From: Maribellus sp. CM-23
GTDB taxonomy: Bacteria > Bacteroidota > Bacteroidia > Bacteroidales > Prolixibacteraceae
DNA length: 64,000 nt
Direction: 5' to 3'
Assembly: GCF_021354595.1 (NCBI RefSeq)
Contig: NZ_JADWYJ010000001.1
Coordinates: 163,446-227,445 of the forward strand
Shown: one piece after another, positions 53,660 to 62,302 of the stretch
How the letters are laid out: each line of letters starts with the position of its first letter
How positions within the stretch are numbered: the first letter of the stretch is position 1
Notes under the pieces: generated by a model
Told to the model about the DNA's origin: nothing
Databases searched by the model: none
What the model saw: the letters and a program-made list of their open reading frames with translations, nothing else
Made by a program: the position numbers and the translations under genes

Positions 53660-54934
53660 ATGACAACAAGAATTTCGTTCCTGATCGCTTTGTTCCTCTT
53701 CGCCACACAAATACATGCGCAAACATTTAAAGCCGGCGCTGCTGTTCGCGATATTACGCCCGGTCATCTCATCCCGATTTCGGGAGGAATGGGTGAGCCG
53801 GTAATGCCAACCGCTTACCAGGGAAAACTTACCGTTCGTGCGTTGATGCTGGAGAAAGGGGACACAAAAGTGGCCATTGTTGGTATTGACAATATTGGCT
53901 GGCCGGCGTATTTGGGTGATCGTTCGCGCGCGTTGATAAAAGATATTGCACCCGAAAATGTGCTAATTGGCGTTACCCATACCCACAGCGCACCCGATGC
54001 CTATGGTTTTCCGGATGAAAACGGAAATACCGGAGCCGATCTGGAATATCTGAATTGGTGCGTCACCCAAATTGCGGATGCAGTGAACGAGGCAGCAAAA
54101 AATACTCAGTCGGCGGAATTGAAAACTGCGGTTGCCGAAGCCAAAGGAAAAATTGCGTACAACTACTACGCACCTCGTCTTTACGATCCACGGATGGGCG
54201 TTATTCAGGTTCTTGCAGCTACCGGCACAAACAAGGGAAAACCGATTGCCACCTTGGTAAATTACGCAACTCACCCCGAAATTCTGGGAACAAAAGGAAA
54301 AATGATGAGCCCGGATTTGTGCGGTCCACTGTACGACAGAATTGAATCAAAAGTAGGAGGCGTTGCCATTTTTATGAACAGTGCACAGGGTGGAATGGTA
54401 ACTGCCGACAATCGGCTTGAAAATGGAGGCGAAGCTAACGACTGGAACGAATGCATCCGCATCGGGAATTTAATGGCTGACGAAGCGCTTCGTATTATCG
54501 ACCCGGCACCTGTTCAGCAAGATCCGCAATTGTACTGCGCGGCAGAGACGATCGAACTTCCGGTGGAAAATGAAAGCATGCAGTTTGTTTTCAAACACTC
54601 GCCGGTAGCAAAACTGGCTGAAAAACCAACCGATGATTTTAGCAAAGTTACCACGCAGGTAAACCTTTTAAACATTGGTACGGCACAGGTTCTCACCATT
54701 CCGGGAGAAGCACTTCCAAATATTGGCTTTTATTTGAAACGGCACATGAAAACCGATCAACCTTTTCTTTTTGGCTTAACCAACGATGCCTTTGGCTACA
54801 TGCTAACCAAGGAAGATTTTAATAGTTTTGAAAGATATAATTACATCTCCAGAACCTCGCTGGGCGAAATGACAGCTGAGATTTACGAGCAGCAAGCCTT
54901 GAAGCTTATTGAGAAAAGTCCGGCAGCCAGATAG
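53660..54934 (+). CDS. Neutral/alkaline ceramidase N-terminal-domain protein (copy 2)
   Basis: About 424 residues with a signal peptide (MTTRISFLIALFLFATQIHA); the open frame extends to 53555 but would overlap the PHP gene. The N-domain shows VRDITPGHLIPISGGMG, IGVTHTHSAPDAYGF (zinc His) and VNYATHPEILG (His). The serine region reads IFMNSAQGGMVT, without the GDVSPN of true ceramidases. C-terminal parts keep LTIPGEALPNIGFYL and GLTNDAFGYML, typical of the family. It lies 13 nt after the PHP gene, in the same operon. Confidence 0.9.
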   Translation: MTTRISFLIALFLFATQIHAQTFKAGAAVRDITPGHLIPISGGMGEPVMPTAYQGKLTVRALMLEKGDTKVAIVGIDNIGWPAYLGDRSRALIKDIAPENVLIGVTHTHSAPDAYGFPDENGNTGADLEYLNWCVTQIADAVNEAAKNTQSAELKTAVAEAKGKIAYNYYAPRLYDPRMGVIQVLAATGTNKGKPIATLVNYATHPEILGTKGKMMSPDLCGPLYDRIESKVGGVAIFMNSAQGGMVTADNRLENGGEANDWNECIRIGNLMADEALRIIDPAPVQQDPQLYCAAETIELPVENESMQFVFKHSPVAKLAEKPTDDFSKVTTQVNLLNIGTAQVLTIPGEALPNIGFYLKRHMKTDQPFLFGLTNDAFGYMLTKEDFNSFERYNYISRTSLGEMTAEIYEQQALKLIEKSPAAR

Positions 54935-54956
54935 TTTCTGAAGTAATTTAATAGAA

Positions 54957-55805
54957 ATGAACATTACCGCATTTTTCCTGAGCCTTTTACTTGTAGCTGC
55001 ATTAAGTTGCGTTGGTCAAAATACAACCAATAAAAAAACCAATCCTGAAGTCATTCTTCCGACACATGGTTTCTGCGCCCACCGCGGCGCCATGCAAACA
55101 CATCCTGAAAATACGCTTCCCGCATTTCAGGCAGCAATAAACGCAGGTGCCCATATGATTGAATTGGATGTTTGGCTCACAAAAGACGGGCAAATGGTGG
55201 TTATTCACGACAACACGGTTGATCGAACGACCAATGGCTCGGGAAAAATAGCAGACTTAACGCTGCCAGAAATAAAAAAGCTGGATGCAGGAAGCTGGAA
55301 ATCACCGTCATTTAAGGAAGTCAGAGTGCCCACTTTTGAAGAAGCCTTAAAAGTAATGCCCCGAAATGTCTGGTTGAATATTCACATGAAAGAAGGGAAT
55401 GAGGCACCGGCACTTGTTGCTGAAGTACTAAAAAAAGAAAACCGGCTCCACCAGGCATTTCTGGCGTGCGGTGTAGAAGCAGCTAAAAAGGCCAGAGAAA
55501 AAGTTCCGGAGATACTGATCTGCAATATGGACCGGCAGAATTCCACCGAAGATTATGTAAATACCACGATTCATTCGGAGGCCGATTTTATTCAGTTAAG
55601 CGGTGATATTACACCCGATTTCCAACAACACATCCAGCGGTTAAAACAAAAGAATATCAGGGTAAACTATTTTGGCTCCGACTCGCCGGAAGAAATCAAA
55701 CTTTTATTTCAATACCAGGTTGATTTCCCGCTGGTCAACGACATTGTACATACCATCCAATTAGGCAAAGACTTCGGTATCACTCCGGTTCAGCCGGAAT
55801 TCTAA
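54957..55805 (+). CDS. Secreted glycerophosphodiester phosphodiesterase
   Basis: 282 residues, possible lipobox (LLVAALSC). Canonical GDPD features: CAHRGAMQTHPENTLPAFQAAI, MIELDVWLTKDG and VIHDNTVDRTTNGSG, given here in parts; both catalytic His residues and the metal Glu/Asp are kept. The substrate would be a glycerophosphodiester or a related alkyl phosphodiester. It is last in the plus-strand operon and converges with the esterase gene 23 nt away; no clear terminator lies between them. Confidence 0.93.
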   Translation: MNITAFFLSLLLVAALSCVGQNTTNKKTNPEVILPTHGFCAHRGAMQTHPENTLPAFQAAINAGAHMIELDVWLTKDGQMVVIHDNTVDRTTNGSGKIADLTLPEIKKLDAGSWKSPSFKEVRVPTFEEALKVMPRNVWLNIHMKEGNEAPALVAEVLKKENRLHQAFLACGVEAAKKAREKVPEILICNMDRQNSTEDYVNTTIHSEADFIQLSGDITPDFQQHIQRLKQKNIRVNYFGSDSPEEIKLLFQYQVDFPLVNDIVHTIQLGKDFGITPVQPEF

Positions 55806-55827
55806 CAATTATGATCTTGTACAAAAA

Positions 55828-56793
55828 CTACCTCAGGTATTTTTCAAAAAAAGCATCCATTTTCTTTTGCATGTAAACGTTGGGACGTTCTGCCATGTCC
55901 ATGCCATGCGGCCACAACGGCAAACGATGATATTCATTCGGAACTCCCAATCGGTCAAGTCGCAACTTCAAAGTATCCGACTGGCTGGGAGGAAGCAAAT
56001 TATCGGAGGTTCCCTGCAAAATTAGCGTTGGCGGTATATCTTTACTCAGGTATTTAGCCGGTGAAGCGTCCCAATACAATTCCGGTTTTTCGGTGTATGG
56101 ATGCCCGATAAAATCAGTCACCATAAACTGTGTTTGTGCGTATGGCGTGGTCATGTCCACTGGTCCGTAAATATCCACCACCGCCTTCACTTTATGCCGT
56201 TGGGGATTTTCCCAGCCGTAGCCCGCCAGCATTGCGAGGTGTGCCCCCGCAGAGCCGCCAATCAAAGCTACCCGGCTTGTATCGTAGCCAAAAGTTTCGC
56301 CGTTTCGGAAGAGAAAATCCACTGCGTCCATCACATCTTCCACAGCTGCTGGATAAATGCCTTCCTTTTTCAGCCGGTACGAAACCGTGGCGGTCACATA
56401 CCCTTTTTGCGCGTAGTACACCAGGTACACCAGGTAATCCTGCCGTTTCCCGCTTCGCCAACCGCCACCGTGTATAAAAACGAGCAAAGGTGCTTTCTCC
56501 GTCAAACCTTTTTGTTTGTAAACATCCAGCTGCAGCGACTTTCCGTTTACCGCCTTGTATTCAATATCTTTGAACGATTCTATTCCGTCCGGAACTTCCG
56601 GTTTCAGATCAACCAGCTTTTCCAGGCCCACACCAATGGCCAGGTAATCGAGGGTTTCAAAATGGTAGCCAATGGGAGCTTTCTCGGGAAATAAAAATCC
56701 GGCCAACCTCGGGATCAGCATCCAAACAACCAGGAGAGCCAGCATAACCAGCAATCCTTTTCCTATTCGTTTTACTGCTTTTTTTACCATCAT
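55828..56793 (-). CDS. Alpha/beta-hydrolase (HSL/BD-FAE-like esterase), membrane-anchored
   Basis: 321 residues. N-terminal transmembrane helix (about 13-33, GLLVMLALLVVWMLIPRLAGF). Esterase hallmarks: oxyanion FIHGGGWRSG, nucleophile elbow IGGSAGAHLAML (Ser in GGSAG), Asp in GTSDNLLPP and His in WPHGMDM. The HGGG motif fits the hormone-sensitive-lipase-like or feruloyl/acetyl-esterase group. It is last in the minus-strand unit after ceramidase-like copy 3 and probably removes acyl groups from the substrate. Confidence 0.92.
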   Translation of the reverse strand: MMVKKAVKRIGKGLLVMLALLVVWMLIPRLAGFLFPEKAPIGYHFETLDYLAIGVGLEKLVDLKPEVPDGIESFKDIEYKAVNGKSLQLDVYKQKGLTEKAPLLVFIHGGGWRSGKRQDYLVYLVYYAQKGYVTATVSYRLKKEGIYPAAVEDVMDAVDFLFRNGETFGYDTSRVALIGGSAGAHLAMLAGYGWENPQRHKVKAVVDIYGPVDMTTPYAQTQFMVTDFIGHPYTEKPELYWDASPAKYLSKDIPPTLILQGTSDNLLPPSQSDTLKLRLDRLGVPNEYHRLPLWPHGMDMAERPNVYMQKKMDAFFEKYLR

Positions 56794-56813
56794 CTTGTTT
56801 ATTGAGAAGACAG

Positions 56814-58373
56814 TTAATTCCCGTTTAATTCATTCAGCATTTCCTGGATATGCCGATGCAAAAGCGGAGCTGTTTCCTTGCCCAGCGAATTTCCTTCTCC
56901 GTACTGGGCCTTTTCGCGCCCGTAGGCAAAAGGTGCTTTTACATCCCACTGACTTTTGGGAATGATGTACCCGATTTCGTCGTTGGCCAAACCGATAATA
57001 AATTTGAAGTCGCCTGCCATCATTTCGCGAATGGGTGGAACTTCAACCGCCTGAACCCCCAGATCACCTTCCGGCAAAGCATCCACTCCCCCGTTTACGA
57101 TTTCAGGATAAATCTCGCCGGGAATGCTTACAAACGACATTGGGCCGATGCAAAAAGCCGAAAGCTCCGAGCGCATTTTCATCCAGCCGCTTGTTCCTCT
57201 GTCCATCACACCCAACGCAGTAGCCAGTTTAAACAGGTTATTATCGATGGGAAGCGAAATGGTACGAACCAGCAACGAAATATTTGCCAAATCAATAACT
57301 GCCCCGGGTTGTTCCATCGCATTCAGCGCCAGCATCGAAAGCTGTTTTCCCTCGGCGGCAGCCTTTTCAAACGAACCTTCTTTAAACTCTTCACCGGTAA
57401 AAGGATCTTTCACCGCAAGCGAGGGATGTGTGCACATCAAGCCGCCAAGTGCCCCGTTCATATATACACAAACGCCGCCCACTCCGGATTTCATTAAAGT
57501 TTCGCCGTTATAAACGCCGTTTTCAACCCCGTCTCGCACAAAATGCGGAAAGTCGGAAGAGATCAACAGGTTGCGGCTCCACAAGGTCTCCGGGTGATTT
57601 CCCCAGGCAACCACCGTTCCCAAAACCTGATCATTTTCTTTATCTACAGCCTTTATCATTCGGAGCCCCGAATCAAAAACTTCGGGTTTGCGTGTATCTT
57701 TTACCAGCGGAATAGCCCCGGTAAGATCCTGTGAAATCTCCAGGCGGGCCGGTCTTAAACTTTCTGAAGCTTCTACCACCGATTTTACAATCTGTTTTTT
57801 AACAAACGTCATGTAATCCGGGTTGATCCCTCTTTTCAGAGGAGATTTTCCCCACAGGCCAAGCAGGTCAGCTGATTCGTGTGTATGAGTTGATGCGATC
57901 AATGTGTACGTAATGCCCGCTTCAGCCGGAATCATTTTCCGAACGTCCACCACGTCGTCGTGCATAAAACCAATGGCATCGATAATTACGACCGCCAGCC
58001 GGGTAGTACCATCGTCAATGATCATGGTACGGGCCCAGGTATCGTCGTGAACTCCGTTGGCAGGTTTACTGTTGCTAAAACCCGCAATCCACACCGGATC
58101 GAATTTACCGTTCCCGTTCCCGTCAATGAAAGTATCTCCATCCTTCGGCTTGTACTTGGCATCGTCGTTTTTGTCCACCCAGCGATCCGGAACTTCAGGC
58201 GTGATCGGCACTGCGGCAAACCCGGCTTTTAACCCGCCCGGAGAAGTACCCGTCACTTTCAGATCGGCAGAGTAACCGGGATGCCTGTCTTTCAGGTTGG
58301 TCAACATCCAGACAATCAGCCCCACCAGAGAAACTGCCAGTACCATTCCGATGATTTTAACTACTTTCTTCAT
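56814..58373 (-). CDS. Neutral/alkaline ceramidase N-terminal-domain protein (copy 3)
   Basis: About 519 residues with an N-terminal helix (VVKIIGMVLAVSLVGLIVWML). N-domain motifs: KAGFAAVPITPEVPD, a Ca-binding-like run DGDTFIDGNGNGKFDP (about 80-95), IASTHTHESADLLGLWG (zinc His) and VAWGNHPETLW (His). The serine region is VYMNGALGGLM, again without GDVSPN. C-terminal FVSIPGEIYPEIVNGG and GLANDEIGYIIP match copies 1 and 2. The longer frame begins at 58409; the ATG at 58373 gives a normal N-terminus. The Asp/Gly/Asn-rich insert is absent from copies 1 and 2. Confidence 0.9.
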   Translation of the reverse strand: MKKVVKIIGMVLAVSLVGLIVWMLTNLKDRHPGYSADLKVTGTSPGGLKAGFAAVPITPEVPDRWVDKNDDAKYKPKDGDTFIDGNGNGKFDPVWIAGFSNSKPANGVHDDTWARTMIIDDGTTRLAVVIIDAIGFMHDDVVDVRKMIPAEAGITYTLIASTHTHESADLLGLWGKSPLKRGINPDYMTFVKKQIVKSVVEASESLRPARLEISQDLTGAIPLVKDTRKPEVFDSGLRMIKAVDKENDQVLGTVVAWGNHPETLWSRNLLISSDFPHFVRDGVENGVYNGETLMKSGVGGVCVYMNGALGGLMCTHPSLAVKDPFTGEEFKEGSFEKAAAEGKQLSMLALNAMEQPGAVIDLANISLLVRTISLPIDNNLFKLATALGVMDRGTSGWMKMRSELSAFCIGPMSFVSIPGEIYPEIVNGGVDALPEGDLGVQAVEVPPIREMMAGDFKFIIGLANDEIGYIIPKSQWDVKAPFAYGREKAQYGEGNSLGKETAPLLHRHIQEMLNELNGN

Positions 58374-58624
58374 TTGTGTTCTTTTTCGTGTAACTTTATC
58401 TGAAAACAAAAAAACGATACCGGTCCCGCCCTACGAAATGGTTTGAGCAATAAAAACCGTAATCATTCTGTATTCGACCGCCCCGGTAAACCAGTATCAT
58501 TCAGTTTGTTTATTCAATATCTGCAATTTAGCCATAATTTTGAATCTAGCTGAAGAACGCTCTGCTCTTTGCGGTGAAGCATGTTGATGGAGGCAATCTG
58601 TGCAATTCTCAACACATCCCGTTT

Positions 58625-60025
58625 CTACGCTGCCTCTTTTGCTTCTACTTTGAATTCAGACTTGATCATCCAGCTAAGCAACACAGCAGAGAGCACAAAA
58701 AAGAGATCGACAAAAAACCGTCCGCAAACCACCTGACACAAGGACAAGCCGGCCAGGTCGAAATTCTGGGGATGTTCGTACATCCGAAGTATGGATATAA
58801 AAATGCACGACCAGGTCAATACCAACAACAGGTTCCGGATGTTGTCCTTTTTTCGGCTGAAATAAAACACCAGGATGGCTACCACTGCAGTGGAAAGAAA
58901 CACCCAAAAGAAATGCCAGGTAAAAGGCGACACTGTATTTACTCCGGGATAAAAATCGCGAAACAGGTCAATGGCCGTATGACAGAAGGTTAAGGTGATT
59001 CCGATTTGCCAGGCTGCTTTTGGGAAACGGATTAGTACAAGCAGAAAAATCAACCCGGTAAAAGAATAATTATCCACCAGACGAATCACTTCATTTTTTA
59101 GCGATCCACCCGGCATGTTGTTGTCGAGCGTTACTTTACCCACAACTTCGATTAACGACGGTAATAACCAGAAAATCAGCAGACCGGTTCCCAGTACCAC
59201 GAACAACTCCTTCCATCTTGCCCAGCCACTTTCTTCTGATGAAGGCTCGTTATCCTGCTCAAAAACCAAATCGTTGCGGCTTAACCAGGCTGCGTAACCC
59301 AACGAAGCCCCCAACAATAAACCAAAGCTAAACTCCATAGCTTTCCACCAACTTCCAAAAATTACGTTGGGAAGATGGCTTCCGAGCACCAGCCAAAAAC
59401 CACCAAGACCAAAACCAAGTGCCCCGCCGATGGTTCCCCAAATGGTAAAGCGGAGAATTATTTTGAAGTTTTCAGCCGGTATTTTCAGTTTCAAATACCC
59501 CAACATAAACACAGCTCCCAGCAACAGTCCGGCCCACGATTCGGCACGGGGTTTCATCGGGTCGGAAAAGTACAGCAACATCGGGTCGTTGATCAGCTTA
59601 AACCCTACGATTATTCCCAGTATCATGAGCAGAAAAGCCACAATGAGTGTCTTCCGCGGAACAGATCGAAAGAAAAACCCCAGTGCAAAAACGGCTCCAC
59701 CCAGCAATCCCCAAACGGCACCTTTTAACGTTGTTCCGGCGGTTCCCCACCAAACGGTATCCGGGTTTTTCAAAAAGCCCAGTGTTTGCCCGTATGTCAT
59801 TTCACCCCCCAGGCCAATGCCAATTACCCCAAAAACTACCAGAAAAGAAGTAGCCCGGGCAGGCATTTTTAATAATAAGCTTACACACAATGCAATCATA
59901 GCGCCGGGAATCATGGCACCGTAGGGACCACCGCCAATGTGGCCGCGCAGTCCCCAGCCCAGCATCATGGCCAAAGCAGGGAATGCAATAAACATCCACT
60001 TCGAATGGATTTTTTCTTTGTTCAT
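58625..60025 (-). CDS. Polytopic membrane protein of unknown function (paralogue B)
   Basis: 466 residues with about twelve hydrophobic segments. N-terminal MLGWGLRGHIGGGPYGAM and a later KPRAESWAGLLLGAVFMLG block parallel the protein at 35807-37090, so the two form a paralogous family. Gly-x-x-x-Gly helix motifs are frequent (GLLGGAVFALGFFF, GGALGFGLGGFWLVLG). No known transporter signature was recognised. It lies between the MFS transporter and a ceramidase-like gene and is separated from both by non-coding stretches (85 and 251 nt), the first holding a hairpin. Confidence 0.8.
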   Translation of the reverse strand: MNKEKIHSKWMFIAFPALAMMLGWGLRGHIGGGPYGAMIPGAMIALCVSLLLKMPARATSFLVVFGVIGIGLGGEMTYGQTLGFLKNPDTVWWGTAGTTLKGAVWGLLGGAVFALGFFFRSVPRKTLIVAFLLMILGIIVGFKLINDPMLLYFSDPMKPRAESWAGLLLGAVFMLGYLKLKIPAENFKIILRFTIWGTIGGALGFGLGGFWLVLGSHLPNVIFGSWWKAMEFSFGLLLGASLGYAAWLSRNDLVFEQDNEPSSEESGWARWKELFVVLGTGLLIFWLLPSLIEVVGKVTLDNNMPGGSLKNEVIRLVDNYSFTGLIFLLVLIRFPKAAWQIGITLTFCHTAIDLFRDFYPGVNTVSPFTWHFFWVFLSTAVVAILVFYFSRKKDNIRNLLLVLTWSCIFISILRMYEHPQNFDLAGLSLCQVVCGRFFVDLFFVLSAVLLSWMIKSEFKVEAKEAA

Positions 60026-60062
60026 ATCTGTTTTTGTTTGATTAGTTACCTGTCAAAAAGTG

Positions 60063-60091
60063 CCGGAGGATTGTCAGCGACAGTCCCCCGG
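60063..60091 (-). terminator. Hairpin after the MFS transporter gene
   Basis: 13-nt arms CCGGAGGATTGTC and GACAGTCCCCCGG with one G:T pair and one mismatch around AGC, followed on the minus strand by CACTTTTTGAC. It ends 37 nt before the next ATG. Confidence 0.65.
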
Positions 60092-60110
60092 TATTTATTT
60101 TTGCTTACCG

Positions 60111-61358
60111 CTAATTTTCCGGTTTAAACGAGATTGTTTTGTTGGCGATCAGCGGTTTGGCCCAGAATGAAATACTCAATACATAGCCCAATGTCACAAA
60201 GATCAGCAGCATTCCGGCCCGCAGCGAAGAAAAGTCGCTGATGGCGCCGATCAGTACCTGAACAATGGCCCCTCCGGCAATACCGGTCATCAAGATCCCG
60301 GCAAATGACCCGTGGTGTTTCGCCACTGAATTCAGCCCCAGCGAAACAATTGTAGGATACATTACTGACAGGAAAAATCCCGAAACAGGTAAAGCCCACA
60401 AGGCAATGCCAGTGCTGCCAAACAAACCCGCAGCCACACAAATAATGGCCAGAATGGTAAACCACCGCAGAATTTGTTTGCTGTCGAATAATTTCATCAG
60501 CACAAGGCCCAGTATTCCGCCAATCGTCATTAATCCCCAGAAATAAGAAACGGCATCGGCTCCCGCCAAATCGGGATCAATGTTATGGTAGGTTTTCAAA
60601 AATTTTGACAACCAATACGAGATTCCCTGTTCCGAGCCTACGTACATAAAAATGCCCAAGAAATACAAAATCACATATTTGTTTTTGATCAGTTCCTTAA
60701 AACTGTCTTTTGAACCGACTTTTTCACCGTCCTGCAATTCCACCTTCGGAAACTTAACCAGAAAAATAATAACTCCCATCAGGATGGCAATGGCGGCAAA
60801 AGCCCAGTAAACCGAAACCCAGGACATATTTTCGGGAACTAATTTTGTCATCGACTCAATCAGCGGTTTGTCCAGGTTTCCGTGGTCGATATTCACCACA
60901 AAATACGAGTACATTTGCGGGCTGATAAAGGAAGCGAGGCCAAAAACCAATTGCCCCATTACGGAATAAAAGGCATAATTTGCTTCGCCTCCCGAAACGC
61001 GCAAAAGCGGATTAATGACCACCTGCAACGCTGCCATTCCTGCTCCAATCGTAAATAATGAAACGATAAACACATTGAAAACAGGGAAAACGGCAAATAT
61101 CAGTGAAGCGGCGAAAGCCATCAGAAATGCAAAAATGATTATCCGTTTTTCACCGTATTTCTCCACCATAAAACCAAAGGGAATCGACATAACCCCGTAA
61201 GCAATAAAAAAGGCAAACGGAAGCAGGCCGGCCATGGTTTCGGTAAGAGTAAAACTCTCGGATACTTTTTGATTCAGCGCCCCCAGAATGTTGGTGAGAA
61301 ATGAGATCACAAAAAACACCAACATAACAAGAACGACCATAAGATGATTTCGTCGCAT
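60111..61358 (-). CDS. MFS sugar transporter (FHS/FucP-like)
   Basis: 415 residues with twelve predicted transmembrane helices. It resembles the fucose/glucose-galactose permease group: the N-terminus FFVISFLTNILGALNQKVSESF, the loop GFMVEKYGEKR between helices 2 and 3 and a Gly/Ala-rich second half (FAGILMTGIAGGAIVQ). It would carry the monosaccharide or disaccharide released in the periplasm across the inner membrane. It starts 9 nt after the stop of the ROK kinase gene, so uptake and phosphorylation are co-expressed. Confidence 0.92.
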   Translation of the reverse strand: MRRNHLMVVLVMLVFFVISFLTNILGALNQKVSESFTLTETMAGLLPFAFFIAYGVMSIPFGFMVEKYGEKRIIIFAFLMAFAASLIFAVFPVFNVFIVSLFTIGAGMAALQVVINPLLRVSGGEANYAFYSVMGQLVFGLASFISPQMYSYFVVNIDHGNLDKPLIESMTKLVPENMSWVSVYWAFAAIAILMGVIIFLVKFPKVELQDGEKVGSKDSFKELIKNKYVILYFLGIFMYVGSEQGISYWLSKFLKTYHNIDPDLAGADAVSYFWGLMTIGGILGLVLMKLFDSKQILRWFTILAIICVAAGLFGSTGIALWALPVSGFFLSVMYPTIVSLGLNSVAKHHGSFAGILMTGIAGGAIVQVLIGAISDFSSLRAGMLLIFVTLGYVLSISFWAKPLIANKTISFKPEN

Positions 61359-61367
61359 AATGTTTGT

Positions 61368-62300
61368 TTAATTTACGTGCTTAAAAACCAGCGATGCTGC
61401 GCCCAGACAACCGGCATTGTTTCCAAGGGTTGCCCCCACCACGTCGGTATTTGCAGCACAATCAGACATTGCGTAACCGAAGGCCGATTCCTTGATCATA
61501 TCGATGTAAAACTGCCCGGCTTCAGAAATTCCCCCGCCGATCACCACCTTTTGCGGTGCAAAGGTATTGATGAACCCGGCGATTCCGTGTCCGAGATAAG
61601 CTGTGTGTTCCTGCATGCATTTTACGGCTGTTGCTTCGTTGTTTTTGTATTTTTCAACAATCAAATGGCCGTTTACTTCTTCGGCATTCAAGCCGGCAGC
61701 TTCGGCATATTGCTGCACCAGCGCAGAAGTAGATGCATACGCTTCGAGGCAGCCGCGTCCACCACAATTACAGTCAATTCCCTTGTGATCGATGGTGACA
61801 TGGCCCATTTCTGTACCGCGGTTTTTATAGCCTCCGTACAATTCGCCGTTGGCAATAATCGCCCCGCCGATACCGGTCCCGACGGTAATAAAAATCACAT
61901 CCGAGCAATCTTTGGCAGCACCGTAAGTCGCTTCGCCCAGTCCCATCACATTGGCATCGTTGTCGGCAAAAACAGGCAGGTTAAAAGCCTTGCCAAAAAT
62001 CCCGGCGAGGTCGATGTCAACCCAGCGATCCAGGTTCTCGGCTCCCCCCTGCACAACTCCGTCACAAACAATTCCCGGGGAACCGATTCCTATCCCTACT
62101 ACCTGAATAGACTCTTCACTGGCTTTATCGATTGTTTTTTGGATGGAAGTCTTAATGGCTTCCAAGGTATCTTCGCGGCTTGCTTTTCCGCCCACCGGCA
62201 ATTTTCCTTCAGTTACAATTTCTCCGTTTTCAGCTACCAAAGCATATTTTACAAACGTTCCTCCAAGGTCGATGCCAGTGGCATATCTCAATTTCTCCAT
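61368..62300 (-). CDS. ROK family sugar kinase
   Basis: 310 residues. ATP-binding phosphate-1 motif GIDLGGTFVKYAL, catalytic Asp in VFADNDANVMGLGE, GTGIGGAII and the ROK zinc motif CNCGGRGCLEAYAS, with HVTID supplying the His. This arrangement is that of glucokinases and related hexose or N-acetylhexosamine kinases. It starts 2 nt after the GH2 stop codon at 62303 and precedes the MFS transporter by 9 nt, so the likely substrate is the sugar released by the GH2 enzyme (glucose or glucosamine). Exact specificity is not visible. Confidence 0.94.
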   Translation of the reverse strand: MEKLRYATGIDLGGTFVKYALVAENGEIVTEGKLPVGGKASREDTLEAIKTSIQKTIDKASEESIQVVGIGIGSPGIVCDGVVQGGAENLDRWVDIDLAGIFGKAFNLPVFADNDANVMGLGEATYGAAKDCSDVIFITVGTGIGGAIIANGELYGGYKNRGTEMGHVTIDHKGIDCNCGGRGCLEAYASTSALVQQYAEAAGLNAEEVNGHLIVEKYKNNEATAVKCMQEHTAYLGHGIAGFINTFAPQKVVIGGGISEAGQFYIDMIKESAFGYAMSDCAANTDVVGATLGNNAGCLGAASLVFKHVN

Positions 62301-62302
62301 TT

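Noticed and set aside
58374..58624. Possible gene remnant or RNA in the 251-nt gap
   Set aside because: No open frame, hairpin series or RNA-like structure was found; it is probably spacer or promoter DNA.
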